Positions 9,115 through 17,143 of a stretch of DNA of 64,000 bases are shown here, piece by piece. The stretch is taken from contig NZ_JBALOP010000007.1 of assembly GCF_036962685.1 (NCBI RefSeq), forward strand, positions 1 to 64,000, given 5' to 3'. The position numbers were made by a program, and so were the translations under genes. Under the pieces are notes generated by a model, which ran no database searches, had not been told where the DNA came from, and was given only the letters and a program-made list of their open reading frames with translations. Within the stretch, counting starts at the first letter, position 1, and each line of letters begins with the position of its first letter. The stretch is from Ferdinandcohnia sp036962685 (lineage in GTDB: Bacteria; Bacillota; Bacilli; Bacillales; Bacillaceae_L).

Positions 9115-11745
9115 TTGGATAAAAAGATTGTATTAGTGGATGGAAATAGTATTGCATATCGAGCATTTTTCGCTTTGCCGCTTTTAAATAATGATAAAGG
9201 TGTACATACGAATGCAATTTATGGCTTCACGATGATTTTGAACCGAATTCTTGAACAGGAAAAACCATCACATATATTAGTAGCCTTCGATGCAGGGAAA
9301 ACAACATTTAGACATAGTACTTTTAGTGAATATAAAGGAGGTCGACAAAAAACGCCTCCTGAGCTTTCGGAGCAGTTTCCATTTTTACGAGAGCTCCTTG
9401 ATGCTTACCAGATTGCCAGATATGAATTAGAAAACTATGAAGCCGATGATATTATCGGAACTTTATCACTTCAAGCTGAACAAGAAGGCTTTGAGGTTAA
9501 AATTATTACTGGGGATAAAGACTTAACACAGTTGGCATCAGACCTTGTTACAGTTGATATTACAAAAAAAGGGATTACAGATGTTGATTCATATACGCCT
9601 GATTTCATCAAAGAAAAATACGGTATTACACCAGAACGAATTATCGATATGAAAGGACTTATGGGAGACAACTCTGATAATATTCCGGGTGTCCCAGGCG
9701 TCGGTGAAAAAACAGCCCTAAAACTATTGCATGAGTTTAATACATTGGAGGAACTATTAGATTCAATTGATCAGGTAAGTGGAAAGAAGCTGAAAGAGAA
9801 GCTTGAAGAAAATAAAGACCAAGCAATAATGAGTAAGAAGCTTGCGACAATTCATCGTGAAGCACCAATTGAAGTTGGAATTTCCGAGCTTGAGTTTAAC
9901 GGTTATGATGGCGACAAGGTGATTCAGCTTTTTAAAGAGCTCGGATTTAATTCCTTACTTGATAAAGTAGAGGGAAGCGAAAAAACAGAAGACAAGCCTT
10001 TAGAAGAGATTACTTTTAAAATTGTTGATGAAGTTACTGACAATATGCTAACAGCTGAATCTTCTTTAATTGTGGAAGTGCTCGATGAAAGCTACCATAG
10101 AGCTGACATCCAAGGAATTGCAATCTCAAATGAAAATGGGAATTTTTATATTCCCACACAGCTTGCCCTTGAATCGGAAAGCTTTAAAGAATGGGCAAAT
10201 GACAAAGAGAAAAAGAAAACTGTTTTTGACGGAAAAAAATCAACTGTTGCTTTAAGATGGAAGGGGATTGATTTACGAGGAATCGTTTTTGATGGTTTAA
10301 TTGCTTCCTATATTTTAAATCCGTCTGATTCGACCACTGATATTGCAGCAGTGGCTAATGCAAAGGGTATAACAGACGTAAAATCTGATGAAGCTGTATA
10401 CGGAAAAGGAGCAAAACAAAGAATTCCTGAAGAAGATGTACTTTCCGAGCATTTAGTGAGAAAGGCAGTTGCTCTCAAAAAATTACAGGATCTTTTCCTT
10501 GAGGAACTACAGGAAAATGAACAATATAAGCTTTTCACTGATTTAGAAATGCCGTTATCACTCATATTAGCTGATATGGAGGCAATAGGAGTTAAGGTCG
10601 ATGTTGAACGCCTAAAAACAATGGGAGAGGAATTAAAAGAGCATCTTCAAGAGCTTGAACAAAAGATTTATGAACTGGCTGGGGAAGAATTTAACATTAA
10701 CTCACCAAAGCAGCTTGGTGTCATTCTTTTTGAAAAGCTCCAGCTCACCGCATACAAGAAAACAAAAACAGGCTATTCCACTTCTGCCGATATTCTTGAA
10801 AAGCTGGCTAAAGAGCATGAGATTATTGATTATATTTTGCATTATCGACAAGTTGGAAAGCTCCAATCAACCTATATTGAAGGTTTATTAAAGGTTGTTC
10901 ATGAAGATACATGCAAGGTTCATACCAGGTTCCAGCAAGCTTTGACACAAACCGGAAGACTAAGTTCAACAGACCCCAACCTACAAAATATTCCGATTCG
11001 CTTGGAGGAAGGACGAAAGATAAGACAAGCTTTTGTGCCTTCGAACAAGGATTGGTTCATGTTTGCAGCTGACTATTCCCAAATTGAATTAAGGGTATTA
11101 GCGCATATTGCAAATGATGAAAATCTAATTAGTGCGTTTACGAATGATTTGGATATCCACACAAAGACTGCGATGGATGTATTCCATGTGAAGGAAGATG
11201 AAGTAACCTCCAATATGCGTCGTCAGGCAAAGGCTGTTAACTTTGGAATTGTGTACGGAATTAGTGATTTTGGATTGTCTCAAAACCTTGGAATTACGAG
11301 GAAGGAAGCGGGACAATTTATTGAGCGCTATTTCGCAAGCTTTCCAGGTGTTAAGGAATATATGGAAGATATCGTAGAGGATGCTAGACAAAAAGGATAT
11401 GTATCAACTCTTCTTCACAGAAGAAGATATATACCTGAGATTACGGCTCGTAATTTTAATGTTCGTAGTTTTGCAGAAAGAACCGCGATGAATACTCCAA
11501 TTCAAGGAAGTGCAGCAGATATCATCAAGAAAGCGATGATTGATATGGCGGCAAGATTAAAAGAAGAAAAGCTTCAAGCGAAATTGCTTTTACAAGTACA
11601 TGACGAATTAATTTTTGAAGCACCAGAGGAAGAAATTGAGATTTTGAAAAAGATTGTACCAGAAGTAATGGAAAATGCCATTTCCTTAAAAGTACCATTA
11701 AAGGTCGATTATGCGTACGGAAAGACCTGGTATGATGCAAAGTAG
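9115..11745 (+). CDS. polA: DNA polymerase I
   Basis: Gap filling and Okazaki-fragment processing. The 876-residue protein has an N-terminal 5'-3' exonuclease (about 1-290; GDNSDNIPGVPGVGEKTA is its helix-hairpin region) and a 3'-5' exonuclease-like domain (about 300-470). In the latter, the canonical DxE of exo motif I is not visible, as expected for the proofreading-defective Bacillus enzymes. The polymerase domain (about 480-876) contains motif A DYSQIELRVLAH, motif B RRQAKAVNFGIVYG and motif C QVHDELIFE. It starts at TTG 9115 behind AAGGAAGGA. It is followed closely by mutM, a repair pairing conserved in Bacillaceae. Confidence 0.97.
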   Translation: MDKKIVLVDGNSIAYRAFFALPLLNNDKGVHTNAIYGFTMILNRILEQEKPSHILVAFDAGKTTFRHSTFSEYKGGRQKTPPELSEQFPFLRELLDAYQIARYELENYEADDIIGTLSLQAEQEGFEVKIITGDKDLTQLASDLVTVDITKKGITDVDSYTPDFIKEKYGITPERIIDMKGLMGDNSDNIPGVPGVGEKTALKLLHEFNTLEELLDSIDQVSGKKLKEKLEENKDQAIMSKKLATIHREAPIEVGISELEFNGYDGDKVIQLFKELGFNSLLDKVEGSEKTEDKPLEEITFKIVDEVTDNMLTAESSLIVEVLDESYHRADIQGIAISNENGNFYIPTQLALESESFKEWANDKEKKKTVFDGKKSTVALRWKGIDLRGIVFDGLIASYILNPSDSTTDIAAVANAKGITDVKSDEAVYGKGAKQRIPEEDVLSEHLVRKAVALKKLQDLFLEELQENEQYKLFTDLEMPLSLILADMEAIGVKVDVERLKTMGEELKEHLQELEQKIYELAGEEFNINSPKQLGVILFEKLQLTAYKKTKTGYSTSADILEKLAKEHEIIDYILHYRQVGKLQSTYIEGLLKVVHEDTCKVHTRFQQALTQTGRLSSTDPNLQNIPIRLEEGRKIRQAFVPSNKDWFMFAADYSQIELRVLAHIANDENLISAFTNDLDIHTKTAMDVFHVKEDEVTSNMRRQAKAVNFGIVYGISDFGLSQNLGITRKEAGQFIERYFASFPGVKEYMEDIVEDARQKGYVSTLLHRRRYIPEITARNFNVRSFAERTAMNTPIQGSAADIIKKAMIDMAARLKEEKLQAKLLLQVHDELIFEAPEEEIEILKKIVPEVMENAISLKVPLKVDYAYGKTWYDAK

Positions 11746-11776
11746 GATTTATTGTTGAAAATAAGGAAGTGATCAA

Positions 11777-12619
11777 ATGCCTGAATTACCAGAGGTTGAA
11801 ACAGTTAGACGAACTTTAACTCAGCTTGTAAATGGAAAGACAATCGATCATGTGACGGTGCTATGGCCAAAAATCATCAAAAAACCAGAAGAACCAGAAC
11901 AATTTTGTGATGCTATTCGTGGCCAAACCATTCAGGATGTGAAGAGAAGAGGCAAGTTTTTAAAGTTTATATTAGATGATTATGTAATGGTTTCCCATTT
12001 GCGCATGGAGGGTAGATACGGTCTTTATGGTAAAGATGAACCATATGATAAACATACCCATGTTTTGTTTACTTTTATAGATGGAACAGAGCTCCGCTAT
12101 CGCGATGTTCGGAAATTTGGAACGATGCATTTATTTAAGAAAGGGGAAGAAGAGGGGAGTCTCCCCTTATCCCAATTAGGTCCAGAACCATTTTCGCAAG
12201 AATTCACATTGAAATATTTAGAAGAAAAGCTATCTAAAACCAATCGAAAAATAAAAGTTGCACTTCTGGATCAAACAAATGTGGTCGGACTTGGAAATAT
12301 ATATGTGGATGAAGCATTGTTTAGGGCAGGGATTTATCCTGAACGTGAAGCCAATTCCCTGACTAAAAAGGAAATGAAAAAACTTCACCATGAAATCATT
12401 CAAACGTTGAGTGAGGCAGTTGAAAAAGGCGGTAGTACAATCCGCTCTTATGTGAACACACAAGGTGAGATTGGGATGTTCCAATTGCAGCTATTTGTTT
12501 ATGGACAAAACGGAAAAGCATGCCAAAATTGTGGAACAGAAATAGAAAAAACAGTCGTCGGCGGAAGAGGCACCCACTTCTGCCCAAAATGCCAAAAAAA
12601 TAAAACAAAAGTAAAATAA
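11777..12619 (+). CDS. mutM: Formamidopyrimidine-DNA glycosylase
   Basis: Base-excision repair of 8-oxoguanine and other oxidised purines, with beta/delta-lyase activity. The 280-residue protein begins MPELPEVETVRRTL, giving the catalytic P1 and E2 after Met removal. The H2TH region lies near 150-185 (LLDQTNVVGLGNIYVDEAL). A C-terminal zinc finger (CQNCG...HFCPKCQ) includes the R of GGRGTHF that inserts into DNA. It lies 31 nt after polA and is probably cotranscribed. The ribosome-binding site AAGGAAGTG precedes the ATG. Confidence 0.97.
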   Translation: MPELPEVETVRRTLTQLVNGKTIDHVTVLWPKIIKKPEEPEQFCDAIRGQTIQDVKRRGKFLKFILDDYVMVSHLRMEGRYGLYGKDEPYDKHTHVLFTFIDGTELRYRDVRKFGTMHLFKKGEEEGSLPLSQLGPEPFSQEFTLKYLEEKLSKTNRKIKVALLDQTNVVGLGNIYVDEALFRAGIYPEREANSLTKKEMKKLHHEIIQTLSEAVEKGGSTIRSYVNTQGEIGMFQLQLFVYGQNGKACQNCGTEIEKTVVGGRGTHFCPKCQKNKTKVK

Positions 12620-12646
12620 AACTTGAAATGGAGAATGAAAAGGACC

Positions 12647-12726
12647 GAGAATTTCAAGGCGGTGTAGCTTTGAGGACCGGAGCGTATGCAGTAAATACGT
12701 GAGGACCGGAGAAGCAAGCCAACGCG
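12647..12726 (+). repeat. Dispersed repeat family R2, + copy
   Basis: GAATTTCAAGGCGGTGTAGC is followed by two TGAGGACCGGAG direct repeats (12671 and 12700) and GAAGCAAGCCAACGCG. A near-identical copy lies on the opposite strand at 56184-56265. Confidence 0.75.
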
Positions 12727-12797
12727 CTTCCACAGGATGTGGTGACTTCGACGTTCGACACAGGAAGTGTCGGCATTTAGTCGAAGTTCCTTTAAAC
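12727..12797 (+). repeat. Palindromic modules next to R2 (R3-like)
   Basis: CCACAGGATGTGG and GACACAGGAAGTGTC palindromes lie between ACTTCGAC and GTCGAAGT, so the block can form a large cruciform. It fills much of the 272-bp mutM-ytaF gap. Confidence 0.6.
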
Positions 12798-12891
12798 GAT
12801 GTGTCATTTTCCTTCTCTACGGACATTTCACATGAAATGGGCTCCCTCCATATACTATCTTAGCAATCGATAGGAAGGAGACTTTTGCGAG

Positions 12892-13527
12892 ATGTCCCAG
12901 TTCGCTTCACTCGTATTATTAGCATTTGCAGTCAGCTTAGATAGTTTTAGCGTTGGTTTCACATATGGAATAAGAAAAATGAAAATACCATTCAAATCAA
13001 TCATAACAATAGCCTGCTGTTCCGCCGTAACGATGGCGGCTGCCATGGGTTTAGGTAAATCAATTGCACTGTTTGTATCACCTGTAATCGCCGACCGGCT
13101 TGGTGGTATCGTACTCGTATTAATTGGTGCGTGGGTATTGTTTCAGTTTTTTCGTCCAACATCTCAAGCCCAGGAACTTAACGAAGAAAAACTACTAGTT
13201 AAGGTTGAAATAAAATCACTGGGTTTAGTTATAAATATTTTAAAGAAGCCAATGGTTGCAGACCTTGATAAATCAGGAACCATCACTGGATTAGAAGCAT
13301 TTTTACTAGGTCTAGCCCTTTCGCTTGATGCTTTCGGTGCAGGAATTGGTGCTGCTTTATTAGGCTTTTCCCCGTGGCTAATGGCTTTGTTGGTTGCTTT
13401 AATGAGCTCATTATTTGTATATACTGGTATCGAGAGTGGTTCCGTTTTTTCAAAGAAAAGATGGATTCAAAAATTTTCATTTTTGCCAGGAATCTTACTG
13501 ATTTTAATCGGAATATGGAAATTCTAA
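12892..13527 (+). CDS. ytaF: Sporulation membrane protein YtaF (MntP-like fold)
   Basis: A 211-residue polytopic membrane protein with about six hydrophobic helices. The family halves are visible as FAVSLDSFSVGFTYGIRKM (about 12-30) and LGLALSLDAFGAGIGAALLG (about 140-160); this duplicated xLDxFxxG pattern is typical of the YtaF/MntP manganese-efflux superfamily. In B. subtilis ytaF belongs to the sporulation gene set. Its substrate is unknown, so metal export is only family inference. It sits in the conserved polA-mutM-ytaF-coaE order. Confidence 0.88.
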   Translation: MSQFASLVLLAFAVSLDSFSVGFTYGIRKMKIPFKSIITIACCSAVTMAAAMGLGKSIALFVSPVIADRLGGIVLVLIGAWVLFQFFRPTSQAQELNEEKLLVKVEIKSLGLVINILKKPMVADLDKSGTITGLEAFLLGLALSLDAFGAGIGAALLGFSPWLMALLVALMSSLFVYTGIESGSVFSKKRWIQKFSFLPGILLILIGIWKF

Positions 13528-13555
13528 TAATCGCTCAGCAGAGGAGATAGTATAC

Positions 13556-14158
13556 GTGGCATTAACAATCGGATTAACAGGCGGAATCGCAAGTGGAAAA
13601 AGCACAGTATCACAGATGTTTAAAGAAGCTGGAATTGTTGTAATTGATGCAGATGTTATTGCACGTAAGGTTGTCGAGGTTGGCGAAGAAGCATACGAAC
13701 AAATTGTTCAATCATTTGGTGAAGATATTTTATTACCCGACAAGACGATTGACCGTCCGAAGTTAGGATCGGTCGTCTTTTTCAGTGAAGAAAAACGTCT
13801 TTTATTAAATTCAATCGTTCATCCTGCCGTTCGAAAACAAATGTTGAAGGAAAAAGAAGAGCATCTCAATAACGGTAAAGAAACAGTTGTATTAGATATT
13901 CCTTTATTGTTTGAAAGTAAATTAACTTCATTAGTCGATCGAACAATCCTTGTTTATGTCGATCATGAGACACAGTTAGTACGTCTTATGAATCGCAATA
14001 ATCTTAACAAGAAGGATGCTGTGGCTAGAATTAACTCACAAATGCCCCTTAAAGATAAAATTCAACTCGCTGATGCTGTAATTGATAATAATGGCACAAT
14101 TGAGGCTACAAAGGATCAGTTTCATGAAATTTGCAAACAATGGGGTATTCAAAAATAA
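13556..14158 (+). CDS. coaE: Dephospho-CoA kinase
   Basis: Last step of coenzyme A synthesis: phosphorylates the ribose 3'-OH of dephospho-CoA. The 200-residue P-loop kinase has Walker A GLTGGIASGKST at about residues 6-17, the conserved DADVIARKVVE segment near 31-41 and DIPLLFES near 114. It starts at GTG 13556 with GAGGAGATAG upstream, 28 nt after ytaF. A weak stem and T8 follow. Confidence 0.95.
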   Translation: MALTIGLTGGIASGKSTVSQMFKEAGIVVIDADVIARKVVEVGEEAYEQIVQSFGEDILLPDKTIDRPKLGSVVFFSEEKRLLLNSIVHPAVRKQMLKEKEEHLNNGKETVVLDIPLLFESKLTSLVDRTILVYVDHETQLVRLMNRNNLNKKDAVARINSQMPLKDKIQLADAVIDNNGTIEATKDQFHEICKQWGIQK

Positions 14159-14272
14159 TGGTTTTATAAGGTGTCTCGAGTAGATGAGATGCTTTTTTTT
14201 ATGCGTGAAAATAGTTGTGGACTATTTAAAAGGTGTATAAATAACCAATTTTATAAAAAAATGAATAAAAAT

Positions 14273-14301
14273 GTTACATATCTAATCTAATGTGTTATAC
14301 T
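14273..14301 (+). promoter_or_regulatory. gapB promoter overlapped by a CcpN-type operator
   Basis: GTTACA (14273-14278) and TATACT (14296-14301) are 17 bp apart. TGTGTTATACT at 14291-14301 matches the CcpN motif TRTGHYATAYW at every position and overlaps the -10. CcpN represses gapB during glycolysis in B. subtilis; the same control here is inferred. Confidence 0.65.
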
Positions 14302-14353
14302 AATCGTAAATATCGATTGTAAAGAGTATAACATATATCCTGGAGGGGTTGTA

Positions 14354-15385
14354 ATGAAGCCAAGAATCGCAATTAATGGATTTGGCCGTATTGGCAGAAT
14401 GGTATTTAGAAATGCAATTATGGATGATTCAATAGAAATTGTTGCAATCAATGCAAGCTACCCTGCTGATACGCTAGCACATCTCATTAAATATGATACA
14501 AACCATGGAAAATTCGATGCAGAAGTCATTCCTGAGGATAATTCTTTATTGGTAAATGGAAAGCGTGTTCAACTTTTAAGTTCCCGTGATCCTAAAGAGC
14601 TTCCTTGGAAAGATTTAAATATAGATATTGTGATTGAGGCAACAGGAAAGTTTAATTCAAAGGAAAAAGCAAACCTACATTTACAAGCTGGTGCGAAAAA
14701 GGTTATCTTAACAGCACCTGGTAAGAATGAAGACATTACAATCGTAATGGGTGTTAACGAAGACAAGTATGATCCTGACAAACATGCAATTATTTCAAAT
14801 GCATCCTGTACAACAAATTGTTTAGCCCCAGTAGCGAAGGTGTTAAATGAGCAGTTTGGGATTGTAAACGGTTTAATGACAACCGTTCATGCTTATACAA
14901 ATGATCAAAAAAATATAGATAATCCACATAAGGATTTAAGAAGAGCAAGGGCATGTGCGCAATCAATTATTCCCACATCAACCGGAGCGGCAAAAGCTTT
15001 ATCACTGGTATTGCCGGAACTGAAAGGAAAATTGCATGGAATGGCACTGCGCGTTCCAACACCGAATGTGTCATTAGTTGATTTAGTTGTAGATGTTGAG
15101 CGGGATGTAACAATTGAAGAAATTAACGAAGCGTTTATTACTGCTTCAGTGGGAGCATTAAAAGGAGTTTTGGATTTTACAACTGAGCCGCTTGTCTCGA
15201 TTGATTTCAATACAAATCCACATTCATCCATTATTGATGGCCTATCAACGATGGTCATTGGAGATCGTAAGGTAAAGGTATTAGCATGGTATGATAATGA
15301 ATGGGGATATTCTTGTAGAGTTGTAGATTTGGCGAAATACGTAGGCACGAAAATCATCCAAAAAATAGAAGCTAAAGTAGGTTAA
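14354..15385 (+). CDS. gapB: Gluconeogenic glyceraldehyde-3-phosphate dehydrogenase
   Basis: NADP-preferring GAPDH working in the gluconeogenic direction. The 343-residue protein has the Rossmann start RIAINGFGRIGRMV (4-17) and the active-site Cys152 in SNASCTTNCLAP. The NASYPADTLAHLIKYD segment after the nucleotide fold fits GapB rather than the NAD-specific GapA, which typically has an Asp at the equivalent of residue 34. The ATG follows GGAGGGG. Position next to speD and the CcpN-like operator support GapB. A terminator follows at 15400. Confidence 0.93.
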   Translation: MKPRIAINGFGRIGRMVFRNAIMDDSIEIVAINASYPADTLAHLIKYDTNHGKFDAEVIPEDNSLLVNGKRVQLLSSRDPKELPWKDLNIDIVIEATGKFNSKEKANLHLQAGAKKVILTAPGKNEDITIVMGVNEDKYDPDKHAIISNASCTTNCLAPVAKVLNEQFGIVNGLMTTVHAYTNDQKNIDNPHKDLRRARACAQSIIPTSTGAAKALSLVLPELKGKLHGMALRVPTPNVSLVDLVVDVERDVTIEEINEAFITASVGALKGVLDFTTEPLVSIDFNTNPHSSIIDGLSTMVIGDRKVKVLAWYDNEWGYSCRVVDLAKYVGTKIIQKIEAKVG

Positions 15386-15399
15386 TTCGTCCACAATTT

Positions 15400-15431
15400 A
15401 AAAACCTTCCCAAGTACGGGAAGGTTTTTAA
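15400..15431 (+). terminator. Intrinsic terminator after gapB
   Basis: AAAACCTTCCC-aagtac-GGGAAGGTTTTT. Confidence 0.85.
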
Positions 15432-15458
15432 TATTTTCAATGATAATTCATGAAAGTT

Positions 15459-15487
15459 ATTGCTAAAAAGATATAAACAAAGTATAC
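15459..15487 (+). promoter_or_regulatory. speD promoter with long structured leader
   Basis: TTGCTA, a 17-bp spacer and TATACT (15482-15487). The predicted transcript carries a 5' UTR of about 145 nt (15495-15639) containing the hairpin GTTAG-gaCC...GG-CTAAC and paired GTAGCTAC/GTAGTTATGC-like segments. Confidence 0.55.
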
Positions 15488-15639
15488 TAAATTTCGTGAA
15501 CTTCTTAAAGGCTTATGCTTTTGTAGCTACTTAAAGGGTTAGGACCTCTCTGGACTAACTTTCCCCCGTGGTAGTTATGCTCATGCTTTACGCGAAGAAC
15601 TCACCCGAAATTAATCGTAAGAGGGGGAACAATTTAATT

Positions 15640-16020
15640 ATGGAAACAATGGGACGTCATGTAATCTCAGAATTATGGGGTTGCGATTTTGAAAAATTAA
15701 ACGACATGCAGGGTATTGAAGAAACTTTTGTTCAGGCAGCACTTAAATCTGGTGCGGAAATTCGAGAGGTAGCATTTCACAAATTTGCTCCACAGGGAGT
15801 AAGCGGTGTTGTTATCATTTCGGAGTCACATTTAACGATTCACAGTTTTCCTGAACATGGTTACGCAAGTATTGATGTTTACACATGTGGAGATTTAGAT
15901 CCGAATATTGCTGCAGACTATATTGCTGAGGCTCTCTGTGCACAAACACGCGAGAATATTGAACTCCCACGTGGCATGGGCCCAGTACAAGTAAAGCCAG
16001 CACAAGTTAAAGTACTTTAA
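15640..16020 (+). CDS. speD: S-adenosylmethionine decarboxylase proenzyme
   Basis: Makes decarboxylated SAM for spermidine synthesis. The 126-residue class 1B proenzyme self-cleaves between E62 and S63 (IISES-HLTIHS), giving the pyruvoyl cofactor. HSFPEHGYASIDVYTCGD is the core signature. The start METMGRHVISELWGC at 15640 is preceded by AGAGGGGGAA and gives the family's standard length; the longer frame upstream has no ribosome-binding site. It follows gapB as in B. subtilis but has its own promoter and terminator here. Confidence 0.95.
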   Translation: METMGRHVISELWGCDFEKLNDMQGIEETFVQAALKSGAEIREVAFHKFAPQGVSGVVIISESHLTIHSFPEHGYASIDVYTCGDLDPNIAADYIAEALCAQTRENIELPRGMGPVQVKPAQVKVL

Positions 16021-16046
16021 AAATAAATACGAATCATCTAAAATAG

Positions 16047-16078
16047 TAAGAGGTGTATTAATTACACCTCTTTTTTTA
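16047..16078 (+). terminator. Intrinsic terminator after speD
   Basis: AAGAGGTGTA-ttaat-TACACCTCTTTTTTT. Confidence 0.88.
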
Positions 16079-16131
16079 CATTTACAATTTACACAAAAGT
16101 TAATACATAGATTAAAAAAGGAGTGGAACAT

Positions 16132-16515
16132 ATGGGATTGCAAACGTTTTTTTCAAATCATAGTGAAACAAGAGACAAGCACCCGGACGAGCTATTAAGA
16201 AGTCATTATTATAAAACAACAAACAAAAAAGCGATTGAGGCAGTAAAAAAAATTATTAACAATATTGATGGCTACCATATCAACTCTGTATCAGAAGAAC
16301 GTGGGGAAATGAGCATCTCAATTAAAAAAGGAAGAAAAGCCTTTGTTGTAGCAACTATTGTCTCTGTCAGACCATTTGAGACGGCAATTGACTTTGCAGT
16401 AACGACAGAAACGTTATTGGTGCCAATCGATTTTGGATATAGCCGGAAGGTAATTACGAATTTATATCAACACTTAGATAAAGAGCTTCCGCTAATTGGA
16501 AAGGGACAATCCTAA
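16132..16515 (+). CDS. Conserved cytosolic protein of unknown function
   Basis: A 127-residue protein with no TM or signal peptide. I do not recognise a named domain. It is basic in its first half (HYYKTTNKKAIEAVKKIINN) and predicted alpha/beta, with alternating hydrophobic strands in the second half (FVVATIVSVRPFETAIDFAVTTE). A well-spaced AAGGAG (16118-16123) selects ATG 16132 over GTG 16123. It sits between speD and nrdR. Codon usage matches its neighbours, so it is a real, probably vertically inherited gene. Confidence 0.75.
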   Translation: MGLQTFFSNHSETRDKHPDELLRSHYYKTTNKKAIEAVKKIINNIDGYHINSVSEERGEMSISIKKGRKAFVVATIVSVRPFETAIDFAVTTETLLVPIDFGYSRKVITNLYQHLDKELPLIGKGQS

Positions 16516-16610
16516 GAACATCTTCATTTTAAAGTAAAAACCCTTGTCCTACAAAAATCTTTCTTATAAGATAAATACAAAGAGATCTCCTCGGAAGGGA
16601 GTTGTTACCA

Positions 16611-17069
16611 ATGAGATGCCCATCTTGTCAACATAATGGAACAAGAGTGTTGGATTCACGTCCAGTTGATGATAGTCGTTCAATCCGCAGAAGACGCGAA
16701 TGTGAAGAATGCCAATATCGTTTTACAACCTTTGAAAAAGTAGAAGAAATTCCTTTAATTGTCGTTAAAAAGGAAGGTACTCGCGAGGAATTTAGTCGAG
16801 AAAAGATGTTGCGTGGACTTATTAAAGCATGTGAAAAACGGCCGGTTTCCTTAAAGCAATTAGAGGATATCACCCATGAGGTTGAAAAAGAACTTCGAAG
16901 TCAAGGGATTGCAGAAGTGCAAAGCGATATTATTGGTGAATATGTAATGAATCACTTGGCGAAAGTGGATGAGGTGGCATATGTTCGCTTTGCATCCGTT
17001 TATCGTCAGTTTAAAGATATAAATGTGTTTATTGATGAATTAAAGGAATTAATAAAACGGGAACGCTAA
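16611..17069 (+). CDS. nrdR: Transcriptional repressor NrdR
   Basis: Nucleotide-sensing repressor of ribonucleotide reductase genes. The 152-residue protein has an N-terminal zinc ribbon with C3-x2-C6 and C31-x2-C34, followed by the ATP-cone domain (about 49-139; VVKKEGTREEFSREKMLRGL). The start at ATG 16611 has GGAAGGGAG 9 nt upstream and gives the exact family length. It precedes the replication-initiation genes dnaB and dnaI, as in B. subtilis. A terminator (17070-17099) separates it from dnaB. Confidence 0.96.
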   Translation: MRCPSCQHNGTRVLDSRPVDDSRSIRRRRECEECQYRFTTFEKVEEIPLIVVKKEGTREEFSREKMLRGLIKACEKRPVSLKQLEDITHEVEKELRSQGIAEVQSDIIGEYVMNHLAKVDEVAYVRFASVYRQFKDINVFIDELKELIKRER

Positions 17070-17100
17070 GGGCTTAAGATTCTTTTTAAGCTCTTTTTTT
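17070..17100 (+). terminator. Intrinsic terminator after nrdR
   Basis: GGGCTTAA-gattcttt-TTAAGCTC stem followed by T7. Confidence 0.8.
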
Positions 17101-17143
17101 AACTATACAAAAGAAATGATAAGAAATGGAAGGTCTTGATGAA

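Noticed and set aside
12396..12826. Several minus-strand frames over the mutM end and R2
   Set aside because: Shadows of mutM and of repeat palindromes; no ribosome-binding site or family pattern.
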